From Luminiphilus sp. (GTDB lineage: Bacteria > Pseudomonadota > Gammaproteobacteria > Pseudomonadales > Halieaceae), in the NCBI GenBank assembly GCA_029242325.1, contig JAQWUD010000010.1:166307-230306 (forward strand): DNA of 64,000 nt. The letters run 5' to 3'. Positions 20,445 to 28,822 of the stretch are shown one piece after another. The position numbers were made by a program, and so were the translations under genes. The notes under the pieces were generated by a model. The model worked only from the letters and a program-made list of their open reading frames with translations. It was not told where the DNA came from and ran no database searches. Position 1 is the stretch's first letter, and every line of letters begins with the position of its first letter.

Positions 20445-22340
20445 TCAGGGGCGATACCATATAGATGACGTATACGCTCGCTCCTGAATGGTATCCGGCC
20501 GACGGGTATCAATATCGCTGTCGCCCAGCGCCAGCTTATCAAGGAAGGAGTGCCTGGCCGTCGGGATTTGCAATACTCGTACGTAATAAAACGCCGACTG
20601 AGCAGGATTGAATCCGGGATCACGCCACACAGTCTGCAAACGGGGGGCACCAATGGTATTGGCGGTCAAGCCCGTCTTCAAATCCACAGTATTACCCACG
20701 GGCAACAGCAAACCGTCAGCCTGCAAGCGACCCTCTCCCGCCCAGGCAGCATCGAACACACGCTCATGACTGACACCTTGCTCGTCAATCCAACCCTTCA
20801 CTACCTGCACCCGGTCAAGGAAAGCCCCCTCGGGGTCTGCTTGCGCCTCAATCAAAATGGTCAATTGATCTGAGTTATCGGCTCCCATAATTTCGCCACC
20901 CATAGGCACCGCCTGATCAATAATATTGTGCGGAAACGTGGGTGCCGCCAGCGCAGCATCAGGTAAGTTCAAGCCACCGAATGTTCTCACACCAATGCGG
21001 GACCCGCTGGTTGCGTAGACCTCGCGACGACGCATGGCCGCAAGGATGCTCTCCCTTGTATTCTCAGTGGCCCATACAGCCGCCAAGCCCGAGGCACTCA
21101 TCCCCCAGCCAAATGTGCCGCGGGCATCATCAGACCATCCACCCGACTTCCTCGAAGGTATCGAATCGGTAGCCATTTTGCCGTGAAAATTGTCCTCCTC
21201 CGCGGAAGGTAGCGCGGTATGGGCATCCGTCGAGCCGACCACACCAAACTGATAAGGGTTCACCCCCACCGATTCTTGCAGCAGCAAGCCTGTTTTCAGC
21301 GCGCTGCGAATGTAGTCGCCGCTCTGAGGCGAATAGTTAGTCCACTCGCGCTGAATGTAATAGGGGTAGGTTTCAAAATCGGCAAAGCGATCCTCTGGTG
21401 AGAGCGCTGGATGAGTCTCCGAATCGCCCTTGATCTGAGTGATTTCGACCACGGGCTCCCAATAACGCCTTATCTCAGCATAGTCTGGGCCTATTTTGTC
21501 ACCACGAATGTCACGAACATCAAACATAGATCCTTTGGAAATATTCGAATTATGTGGAATGGCAATGAAATTGCCCCCTGTCGCTGTGCTCGTCTGTTCC
21601 AACCAAGCCCACAGATCACTCGGAAATGAGCTGTCATCAAACCCAAACGGAGCAAATGTCTGAGCCTGCTCGGCGTTGATATCGGCCATAACGACGCGGT
21701 GCAAGTTAGCGCCACCGGGGATCAGCGAATATTCCCAACCAATCAACGCAGTGAATTCTCCCGGCTGATTGTGAACATCCGCTACTTCAGTAATCAGTTT
21801 CCAGGTGTCCAACTCAACCGTAGGTTGTCGCGGGATCAAACCACTGACGCGGGCTTTATCCCAGCCCTCCATCGCGGCCACCGCATTATCGGCCGGTTTG
21901 GGAAGGATCGAGGTAAACAGTTCCCTCCCCGACTGTTCTTCAATTGCATCGCGCACCAAGTACTGTACAAAGCGTGTCCACAGGCGCTGCTTCCATGTCA
22001 GCCCCTCCGTGACCATTGGATTAAAATACAGGCTACGAATGACACCCAGATACTCCGCATGATCCGAGACCACCAGAAAATCGAGAGGAGTGCCGATCTG
22101 CACTCGAGCCTTGTGCCCGGGGTGAACAACTGGCATCCCTTTGGCATAGCGGTAAGCGGTGTCGGGCGTTGCGGTGAGGTTGCCATTGGTGAAAGCATCG
22201 GAAGAATACGTAGAGTGAAGATGGGTGTCGCCCCACAACAGCTGTTTGTCCTGCGCCTGCGCCTCGATGCCGGTGGAGACCCATAAAACAACGCCCAAAA
22301 TAGCGGCCGCCGGCAAGCGACTGATTCGACCTCGAGACAT
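20445..22340 (-). CDS. Exported DUF3604 protein (PHP-like metal hydrolase fold)
   Basis: A 631-residue secreted protein: signal peptide in residues 1-30 (cleavage near AQAQD), then the DUF3604 domain across the rest. It opens with LLWGDTHLHSTYSSDA, a PHP-like metal-binding motif, and has FLVVSDHAEYLG, IPHNSN and GSTDAHTALPSA, which supply further His/Asp ligands. The enzymatic reaction of the family is not established; a phosphoesterase-like activity is inferred from fold only. The ATG at 22340 is supported by GGGGGTAG upstream; the frame open to 22448 is not conserved. Lies between rapA and the meta-cleavage genes, with no evident functional link. Confidence 0.82.
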   Translation of the reverse strand: MSRGRISRLPAAAILGVVLWVSTGIEAQAQDKQLLWGDTHLHSTYSSDAFTNGNLTATPDTAYRYAKGMPVVHPGHKARVQIGTPLDFLVVSDHAEYLGVIRSLYFNPMVTEGLTWKQRLWTRFVQYLVRDAIEEQSGRELFTSILPKPADNAVAAMEGWDKARVSGLIPRQPTVELDTWKLITEVADVHNQPGEFTALIGWEYSLIPGGANLHRVVMADINAEQAQTFAPFGFDDSSFPSDLWAWLEQTSTATGGNFIAIPHNSNISKGSMFDVRDIRGDKIGPDYAEIRRYWEPVVEITQIKGDSETHPALSPEDRFADFETYPYYIQREWTNYSPQSGDYIRSALKTGLLLQESVGVNPYQFGVVGSTDAHTALPSAEEDNFHGKMATDSIPSRKSGGWSDDARGTFGWGMSASGLAAVWATENTRESILAAMRRREVYATSGSRIGVRTFGGLNLPDAALAAPTFPHNIIDQAVPMGGEIMGADNSDQLTILIEAQADPEGAFLDRVQVVKGWIDEQGVSHERVFDAAWAGEGRLQADGLLLPVGNTVDLKTGLTANTIGAPRLQTVWRDPGFNPAQSAFYYVRVLQIPTARHSFLDKLALGDSDIDTRRPDTIQERAYTSSIWYRP

Positions 22341-22465
22341 GTGTCTACCCCCATCAATGGATAAATTAGCCCCAAACGAACCACCTCGGGGCACCGACAG
22401 CTTACCAATTACCGGCACGGATTCCTTCGCGGCGTTCGGGTACATCATCCGGGCTTATTTGCCAG

Positions 22466-23509
22466 TCAATTTGCAGTGCGCTTTTGCTCCTTGAGCATAG
22501 TCAGAGCGGTATCCTCGATCATGTCTTCTTGGCCTCCAACCATCTTTTTTCTTCCCAGCTCAAGCAGAATATCCTTGGGAGCAATGCCATACTTCTCACC
22601 TAGCCGATTCGCATGGAGCAGAAACGTAGAGTAGACACCCGCATACCCCAACGTCAGTGAAGAACGGTCGATACGCACAATATGGTCCATCATTGGGAAA
22701 ACCAGATCCTCGGCCATATCCATCAGCGCAAACATGTCGCAGCCCGTCTCGATACCCATACGATCGCACACAGCGACAAAAGCCTCGAGGGGCGTGTTAC
22801 CAGCCCCCGCCCCCAAGCCTGCAACCGAGCAATCAACGCGCGACGCACCAGCGCGCACCGCGGCAATGGAGTTGGCAATGCCCATACCCAAGTTGTTGTG
22901 CCCGTGGAAACCAATCTCGGTGTTCGCGTCAAGGCTGTCCCGGAGCGCCATCACGCAGGCAGTCACGTCTTCCGGCAACATGTAGCCGGCAGAGTCTGTG
23001 ACATAAACCGTCTGCGCTCCATAAGACTCCATTTTTTGTGCTTCCTCAGCCAGCCCCTGTGGCGTATTCAAGTGGGCCATCATCAGAAAGCCTGACGTGT
23101 CCATGCCCAGCTCCCGACCGCAGGCAATATGTTGCGGCGAGGTATCAGCCTCGGTGCTGTGGGTTGCAACATGAACGCTACGAACACCATGCGCGTGCGC
23201 TGAGCGTAGTTCCTTCATTGTGCCGAGGCCAGGGATCAGTAACACCGACATCACCGTCTTTACCAGCACCGGCGCCACAGCATCCCAGTATTCTTCGTTG
23301 CTGTGCGGAGCAAATCCATGCTGCAAGGAATTTCCACCCAGACCTGCACCATGACTCACTTGAATCATGGGTACCCCCGCATGCTCCATTGCCGACGCGA
23401 ACGTGCACATTTGCTCGGTAGAGATCTGCTCACGCTTGGCGTGCATACCGTCGCGAAGACACATGTCATGAACGAGGACATGCCGCCCGAATAGATCTGA
23501 CTGACTCAT
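22466..23509 (-). CDS. dmpG: 4-hydroxy-2-oxovalerate aldolase
   Basis: Metal-dependent class II aldolase that splits 4-hydroxy-2-oxovalerate (or its longer homologue) to pyruvate plus acetaldehyde (propanal), handing the aldehyde to its partner dehydrogenase through a channel. N-terminal HMGL-like TIM barrel with [16 protein letters not shown], metal ligands in [11 protein letters not shown], and a C-terminal helical communication domain. ATG 23509 has GGAGG 5 bases upstream and overlaps the dehydrogenase stop (ATGA); 347 aa is the usual size. Third gene product of the lower meta-cleavage set here (DmpG/BphI/HsaF/TesG-type). Confidence 0.93.
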   Translation of the reverse strand: MSQSDLFGRHVLVHDMCLRDGMHAKREQISTEQMCTFASAMEHAGVPMIQVSHGAGLGGNSLQHGFAPHSNEEYWDAVAPVLVKTVMSVLLIPGLGTMKELRSAHAHGVRSVHVATHSTEADTSPQHIACGRELGMDTSGFLMMAHLNTPQGLAEEAQKMESYGAQTVYVTDSAGYMLPEDVTACVMALRDSLDANTEIGFHGHNNLGMGIANSIAAVRAGASRVDCSVAGLGAGAGNTPLEAFVAVCDRMGIETGCDMFALMDMAEDLVFPMMDHIVRIDRSSLTLGYAGVYSTFLLHANRLGEKYGIAPKDILLELGRKKMVGGQEDMIEDTALTMLKEQKRTAN

Positions 23510-24411
23510 ATGGCCTCCGCCACTAGGCTGAGCTTTCCACTGATGATTTTCTCGGCATACATCTCTGCAGTGCGGCACGCCGCGGCCGTCATGATGTCGA
23601 GATTCCCAGCATAGGTGGGCAAGTAATCCCCCAACCCAGCAACCTCCATGAAAACACCCACCTTATTGCCTTCGAAAACTGGGCCATTTACCAACTTGTA
23701 TCCCGGAACGTATTCCTGGACACGGCTAATCATATCCAGAAGCGACTCGGTAATACGCTCCTGATCTGGCACATCGTCAGTCACACAGTAGATCGTATTG
23801 CGCATGATCATGGGAGGCTCCGCCGGATTGATGACACACAGCGCCTTGCCACGTCTAGCCCCCCCTACCTCGCACACCGCACCCGAAGTCGTATAAGTGA
23901 ATTCGTCCAGATTGGCGCGGGTACCAGGCCCGATAGATTTAGAAGCAAGGCTCGCAATGATCTCCGCATAATCAACCGCCTGAATACGGCTCACACCATG
24001 CACAATCGGTATCGTTGCTTGCCCCGCGCAAGAGATCATGTTGACGTTCATGGTGGCGCCCAGTTCATTCAGGTTGACACAAGGCAGACAAAGTGGGCCA
24101 ATTGCAGCGGGTGTCAAATCGACTATGAATACACCCAGCACGTTCATTTTTGCTGCGTTTTCCTCATGCACGTAGGCCGAGGTGGCATCGAACGCGATTT
24201 GAACCCCATCGGCTACAAGATGCGGGGCCGCGCCGTCCACCCCCTCAAACGTGGTCTTTAATCCGAGATCACGCGCGCGCGCCAACCCCTCTGACTCAGG
24301 TTCAATGCCGATCATCCATACAGGCTCAAGCACTTCACTGCGCATGATCTTGTAGAGCAGGTCAGTGCCGATATTCCCCGATCCAATGAGAGCACACTTC
24401 ACTTTTTGCAC
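23506..24411 (-). CDS. dmpF: Acetaldehyde dehydrogenase (acylating)
   Basis: Converts acetaldehyde or propanal plus CoA and NAD+ to the acyl-CoA, complexed with the aldolase. NAD-binding GSGNIGTDL is at residues 11-19, and the catalytic cysteine is Cys128 in [16 protein letters not shown] at 24411 is the start, with GAGG 8 bases upstream; 301 aa. Coupled to the aldolase gene by ATGA. Divergent from the hydratase gene across 225 bases. DmpF/BphJ/HsaG/TesF-type; the preferred chain length cannot be told by eye. Confidence 0.93.
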   Translation of the reverse strand: MQKVKCALIGSGNIGTDLLYKIMRSEVLEPVWMIGIEPESEGLARARDLGLKTTFEGVDGAAPHLVADGVQIAFDATSAYVHEENAAKMNVLGVFIVDLTPAAIGPLCLPCVNLNELGATMNVNMISCAGQATIPIVHGVSRIQAVDYAEIIASLASKSIGPGTRANLDEFTYTTSGAVCEVGGARRGKALCVINPAEPPMIMRNTIYCVTDDVPDQERITESLLDMISRVQEYVPGYKLVNGPVFEGNKVGVFMEVAGLGDYLPTYAGNLDIMTAAACRTAEMYAEKIISGKLSLVAEAI

Positions 24412-24480
24412 GCGTATTTCCTCGCCTTTTTTCTATGCTGTTCTATTTTAGGCCGAAGCGCGTCCTCCCTTTGAGCTAAT

Positions 24481-24509
24481 TTGCCTTGTATTTTGAAAGC
24501 CAATAGTAT
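24481..24509 (+). promoter_or_regulatory. Sigma-70-like promoter for the hydratase gene
   Basis: TTGCCT at 24481-24486, a 17-base spacer, and TAGTAT at 24504-24509. Spacing is optimal and each hexamer is close to consensus. It directs transcription rightward toward the hydratase start at 24637, leaving a leader of about 120 bases. Confidence 0.55.
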
Positions 24510-24533
24510 GCCCAGCGAAACCCGAGGCTATAT

Positions 24534-24558
24534 CTGAGTGAGAGAATAATTGACTCAG
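24534..24558. promoter_or_regulatory. Operator-like dyad upstream of the hydratase
   Basis: Inverted arms CTGAGT (24534-24539) and ACTCAG (24553-24558) separated by 13 bases, lying about 25 bases downstream of the predicted -10 box. The position suits a repressor site for the divergent hydratase/dehydrogenase genes. No regulator gene is adjacent, so the binding protein is unknown. Confidence 0.35.
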
Positions 24559-24636
24559 AGAGCACAATGCGTAGTCTCGGCACCGTCCACCCTAGACCCC
24601 CTACCCTCTGCGAACTGAGCAGGAAGAAAGCGAAAC

Positions 24637-25419
24637 ATGGATTCCGAGACGATCAAGCAAGTCAGCGACAAATTATTCGAGGCGCTCGAGAGCAGAACCA
24701 CTATGGAGCCCCTCACCAGCACGTATCCGGACATCACTATTGAGGATGCCTACACGATCTCGCTGCTGCTGCTCGAGCGGCGTCTTGCAAGAGGCGAAAT
24801 AGTAGTCGGCAAAAAAATTGGCGTTACCAGCGAGGCAGTGATGGACATGCTCGATGTCCGCCAGCCCGACTTTGGGTTCATCACCGATGCAATGCGATAC
24901 GACACTGAAATGCCTGTCTCCAGTCATCTCATCCAACCTCGGGCAGAGGGCGAACTCGCTTTCATATTGAAGAGGGACCTTGTCGGACCCGGCGTTACGA
25001 ACGCCGATGTCATCGCCGCGACCGACGCCGTATTACCCTGCTTTGAGGTAGTCGATTCGCGCATCGAAAACTGGCGAATAAAAATTCAGGATACTGTGGC
25101 TGACAATGCCTCGTGCGGCTTCTTTGCCTTGAACGAGGCCGCCGCTATTCAACCAAGCAAAATAGCGCTACCCGATTGCCGCATGATTGTGACCAAAAAT
25201 GGAGAGGTCATCTCGCAAGGACTGGGAGCCGCGGCGATGGGAGATCCCGTTAACTGCATTGCCTGGCTGGCTAACACCCTGGGAGAGTATGGCATTACGT
25301 TGCGCAGCGGCGACATCATTCTGTCCGGGAGTCTGGTGCCTCTGGAGCCCGTGCATGCGGGAGACGTGATGACAGTGTCGGTCGACGGCATGGGAGACTG
25401 CTCTGTCAGCTTTGTGTAG
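24637..25419 (+). CDS. 2-oxopent-4-enoate hydratase family protein
   Basis: FAH-like hydratase/decarboxylase of the MhpD/DmpE/HsaE group: adds water to 2-hydroxypenta-2,4-dienoate (or its alkyl homologue) to give 4-hydroxy-2-oxovalerate, the aldolase substrate. Key marks are VVGKKIGVTSEAVMDML, QPDFGFI, PRAEGELAFIL (metal-binding glutamates) and ENWRIKIQDTVADNASCG. 260 aa, normal. The related 4-oxalocrotonate decarboxylase has the same fold and cannot be wholly excluded, but the partner aldolase and dehydrogenase favour the hydratase. Transcribed away from dmpFG. Confidence 0.87.
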   Translation: MDSETIKQVSDKLFEALESRTTMEPLTSTYPDITIEDAYTISLLLLERRLARGEIVVGKKIGVTSEAVMDMLDVRQPDFGFITDAMRYDTEMPVSSHLIQPRAEGELAFILKRDLVGPGVTNADVIAATDAVLPCFEVVDSRIENWRIKIQDTVADNASCGFFALNEAAAIQPSKIALPDCRMIVTKNGEVISQGLGAAAMGDPVNCIAWLANTLGEYGITLRSGDIILSGSLVPLEPVHAGDVMTVSVDGMGDCSVSFV

Positions 25420-25469
25420 GGATGCGGCCAGAGCATCCCCGGGGGATCGCCGTCAACAAGAAAACGACT

Positions 25470-26264
25470 TTACCTGCCCTTCCACTCAGGATTTCGCTTT
25501 TTGAAAAAAGCCTTGATCGCCTCGGTAGCGTCATCGCTTTCAATACAATATGCCTGCAACGCAGCCTCCTTGGAGATGGTGTCCGCAAGATTGTGAGATG
25601 CGCCAAAAGATATGGACTCCTTCGCGCACCGCAGCGCCAAAGGTGAGCGATTGGCGAGCTCCTGAGCAAATGCCATCGCGTGTTCGGCAAAACCCTCATC
25701 GGGCAACACGCGGTTTGCCAGCCCCCACTCGACCGCCTTGTCTGCCGAGAGCTTTTCGCCAAAGGCCATTAGCTCATAGGCGCGCTTGGCACCCACAAAA
25801 TTTGGCAGTAACCAGGTCGCACCGCCATCAGGGACAAGCCCTAAACCCACAAATGGCTGGAAGAGATAGCCACTTTCCGACATCACCATCAAATCACACG
25901 CCATCGCATAAGAGTAAGAGATACCGGCGCATGGGCCATTGACCGCTGCGATCCAAGGTTTGCGGGCATGGTGTACAGCAAGAATACCCGGCTTATATTC
26001 TGCATTGAGCTGATCCTCTATGCCCTCGCCGCCATTGGGCATTGGCTCAGACGCGTCCGTCAGGTCTGCACCCGCGCCGAATGCTCTGCCTACACCCGTT
26101 AACACTACCACCCAGATGTCATCGTCGGCATTGACCTCTTGCGCCGCACGGGTAAATTCCCGCCTCAAGGCGCCATTGAAGCTGTTGAGTTTCTCTGGAC
26201 GGTTAAATGACACGCGGGCAACGCGCTTGTCACGCTCTATCAATATGGTTTCGTAGTCACTCAT
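25470..26264 (-). CDS. Enoyl-CoA hydratase/isomerase family protein
   Basis: Crotonase-fold protein of 264 residues. Oxyanion-hole segments are GRAFGAGADL and NGPCAGISYSYAMACDL; substrate-helix region includes FVGLGLVPDGGATWLLP, with an Asp where some hydratases carry the second catalytic Glu, so an isomerase or hydratase function is both possible. The ATG at 26264 has AAGGAG 7 bases upstream. Follows the racemase and acyl-CoA dehydrogenase genes in one leftward operon with 19 bases of spacing. Convergent with the hydratase gene. Confidence 0.88.
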   Translation of the reverse strand: MSDYETILIERDKRVARVSFNRPEKLNSFNGALRREFTRAAQEVNADDDIWVVVLTGVGRAFGAGADLTDASEPMPNGGEGIEDQLNAEYKPGILAVHHARKPWIAAVNGPCAGISYSYAMACDLMVMSESGYLFQPFVGLGLVPDGGATWLLPNFVGAKRAYELMAFGEKLSADKAVEWGLANRVLPDEGFAEHAMAFAQELANRSPLALRCAKESISFGASHNLADTISKEAALQAYCIESDDATEAIKAFFKKRNPEWKGR

Positions 26265-26283
26265 GATTTCTCTCCTTACTATG

Positions 26284-27426
26284 TCAACTGCCCGCGATCG
26301 CCGCGCCTGAGCACAGCATTGCTTCGATATCTGTATCCGAGATACCCGCATCACGCAAAACCGCAGCCGTGTCTGAACCCAGTGCCCGGGTGCCATGACG
26401 TATCTCAGACGGCGTACGCTCAAAACGCGGTGCGGGAGAGGGATGCGTCAGGCCCTCTACCACTTGGTAAACTGATCGATCCGTATTCGCGGCGTATTGT
26501 GTGGCTTCGACCATCGTCAGCACTGGCGCGAAACAGGCATCGCTACCGGCCATCAAAGCATCCCATTCGTCACGTGTCCTCGTCTTCAACACTTGGCCGA
26601 GCTTGTCTTTCAACTCGGGCCACTGTGAGGATTCATGCTGAGCAACAAACTGCGGGTCAGTCACGTCGGCTCGCGCCAGCAACTCTGCGTAAAACTGCGG
26701 CTCGATTGCACCAACGGCCACGTACTTGCCATCGGAGCATTCATACGTATCGTAAAAGTGCGCAGCACCGTCGAGGAGATTAGATTCTCGCTCCTCTGCA
26801 TTCCATGCCCCAATTTGCTGAAAGCCCTGCATCATCCACATCAACTGAGCGGTGCCGTCCACCATCGCCACATCTACAACCTGCCCCTTACCGGACTGAG
26901 CTGCCTCGAGTAAACCGCCCATGACACCGGTCACAAGCAGCATTCCACCACCTCCAAAGTCACCCACCAGATTCAGGGGCACAACGGGGCGCTCTCCCTT
27001 TCGTCCAATGGCATGTAAGGCGCCGGTGATGGCGATGTAATTCAGATCGTGCCCCGCCGCCTGCGCGAGGGGGCCGCTTTGCCCCCAACCAGTCATCCTT
27101 GCAAATACCAGGCGCGGATTCCGAGCAAGACAAATATCGGGACCGAAGCCCAGCTTTTCGCACACTCCGGGGCGATAGGGGTCGATAAAGGCATCCGCCT
27201 TTTCAACCAGCGCCAGAAGGGCTTCTCGCCCAGCTTCCTGCTTCAGGTCCAGAACGACTGATTTTTTGTTTCGACCACTAATCGGTTCGGCCGACTTTGG
27301 GTCTGCTGCTCCAGGCCGCTCGATGCGAATAACCTCCGCGCCCATATCAGCAAGGATCATTGCACCCATGGGCGCGGGGCCGATTCCCGCCAGCTCAATG
27401 ATCGTATACCCGTGCAAAGATCCCAT
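26284..27426 (-). CDS. Alpha-methylacyl-CoA racemase (CaiB family)
   Basis: Class III CoA-transferase fold protein of 380 residues that matches alpha-methylacyl-CoA racemase rather than a transferase. The family's catalytic His is His126 in AAGHDLNYIA, the Asp is Asp156 in LNLVGDFGGGG, and a Glu is at 242 in GAIEPQFY; numbering is nearly that of the mycobacterial racemase. It interconverts 2R and 2S methyl-branched acyl-CoAs so that beta-oxidation can act on isoprenoid or sterol side chains. It lies between the acyl-CoA dehydrogenase and enoyl-CoA hydratase genes, in line with that role. Confidence 0.9.
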   Translation of the reverse strand: MGSLHGYTIIELAGIGPAPMGAMILADMGAEVIRIERPGAADPKSAEPISGRNKKSVVLDLKQEAGREALLALVEKADAFIDPYRPGVCEKLGFGPDICLARNPRLVFARMTGWGQSGPLAQAAGHDLNYIAITGALHAIGRKGERPVVPLNLVGDFGGGGMLLVTGVMGGLLEAAQSGKGQVVDVAMVDGTAQLMWMMQGFQQIGAWNAEERESNLLDGAAHFYDTYECSDGKYVAVGAIEPQFYAELLARADVTDPQFVAQHESSQWPELKDKLGQVLKTRTRDEWDALMAGSDACFAPVLTMVEATQYAANTDRSVYQVVEGLTHPSPAPRFERTPSEIRHGTRALGSDTAAVLRDAGISDTDIEAMLCSGAAIAGS

Positions 27427-27438
27427 CGTACAAGCTCC

Positions 27439-28614
27439 TCAGAAATTGCGCTGGTTAAACGGATCGTAATGGTCACCCAGACAATGGCGGCCGATAATCA
27501 GCTTCATGATCTCGGAGCTGCCCGCGTAGATGGTGGCAATCTTTGCGTCGGCGGATTGTCGGCTAATCGGATACTCATCCATAAATCCGGCACCTCCGTG
27601 CAATTGCAGTCCTTCATCTGCCACTCTCTGCTGAAGCTCTGATGTCTTGAGCTTGGCGGCAGCAGCGTCCTCGGCAGAAAGCCTCCCATTATTAAAAGCT
27701 AGTGCCGCCTGATCAACAAAACACTGCGCGATATCCAGTTCAGTTCGCAATTCGGCCATTTTAAATTGCGTGTTCTGCATAGCAGCCAAGGGCTTGCCGA
27801 ATACTTCACGCTCGCGCACAAAATCTGCCGTCAAATCCCAGGAGAGCTGCGCAGCAGCGAGATAACCCATGGCGCCCAACAGCCTTTCCTCAGCGAGGCC
27901 CTCCATCAAATAGTAGAACCCCTTATGCGCCTCCCCGAGCACATTGCTCTTGGGCACCCTCACATCGGTAAAAAAAAGCTCAGCGGTATCCTGGGCTTTC
28001 AATCCGAGCTTTTTTAGGTTGCGCCCTTTTTCGAATCCCTTCCACCCCGCCTCAACTAAAAACAGCGTCATGGCATGAGGATTGTTTTGGGGGTCGGTTT
28101 TTGCGGCCACCACAACTAAATCACAATTAATGCCGTTGGAGATATAGGTCTTTTGGCCATTCAGTATCCAATGATCATCATGCTCGACAGCCTGCGTCCT
28201 CATACCGGCCAAATTACTCCCGGCATCGGGTTCGGTCATTGCCACCGCAAGGATGATGTCACCCAACACGGCGCCAGGAATATAGCGCTGTATCTGATCC
28301 TCTGATCCAAAACGAGTGATATAGGGTGCCACTATGCGGCTGTGCAACGAACCGAACCAGTCGCTGCAGCGTGCATAGGCCAGCTCTTCGATGATGACCT
28401 GCTCCCATCGGATATCGTAATCGTCCATGCCGCCGAAGCGCTCCTCCGGCCATACCATCAAAAAACCCTGCGCACCCGCCTTTCTGAATATCTCGCGCTC
28501 GACTACGCCCTCCTCTCGGAAACGCTCCATATGAGGGACAACCTCCTCCGCGAGAAACCTGCGATAGGCCTCCCTGAACATGGATTGCTCCTCGGTAAAC
28601 TGCCTAGTGAGCAT
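27439..28614 (-). CDS. Acyl-CoA dehydrogenase
   Basis: FAD-dependent alpha,beta-dehydrogenase of 391 residues. FAD/substrate motifs include AVAMTEPDAGSNLAGMRT and WILNGQKTYISNG; the C-terminal segment has QLHGGAGFMDEYPISR and YAGSSEIMKLIIGR, where the Glu of SSE is in the usual place for a catalytic base. AAGGAGG lies 8 bases before the ATG. First gene of the leftward operon with the racemase (12 bases) and enoyl-CoA hydratase. Long-chain/branched substrate is suggested by neighbours but not by any residue I can point to. Confidence 0.93.
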   Translation of the reverse strand: MLTRQFTEEQSMFREAYRRFLAEEVVPHMERFREEGVVEREIFRKAGAQGFLMVWPEERFGGMDDYDIRWEQVIIEELAYARCSDWFGSLHSRIVAPYITRFGSEDQIQRYIPGAVLGDIILAVAMTEPDAGSNLAGMRTQAVEHDDHWILNGQKTYISNGINCDLVVVAAKTDPQNNPHAMTLFLVEAGWKGFEKGRNLKKLGLKAQDTAELFFTDVRVPKSNVLGEAHKGFYYLMEGLAEERLLGAMGYLAAAQLSWDLTADFVREREVFGKPLAAMQNTQFKMAELRTELDIAQCFVDQAALAFNNGRLSAEDAAAAKLKTSELQQRVADEGLQLHGGAGFMDEYPISRQSADAKIATIYAGSSEIMKLIIGRHCLGDHYDPFNQRNF

Positions 28615-28822
28615 GTCACACGCCTCCTTTAAATACTGTGCTGACCACCAACGCTCCGCCTTCGCGGGCCCATCCTTTTGGGCACGCCAACCATTGTCAG
28701 ATCACCCTGAATCCACAACGCCGCGTTAAAACGGCCGAAACGCTAAACGATTCATGACTGGCTTCCGAGCAAACAGCCCTTAGGGTATTGGGAGCAAATC
28801 TAGCGGCACACCTGTACGGCCT

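Noticed and set aside
21699..22286. 195-codon open frame on the plus strand opposite the DUF3604 gene
   Set aside because: It lies inside a strongly conserved gene on the other strand, has no ribosome site and no recognisable protein sequence; it is a by-product of GC-rich codon use.
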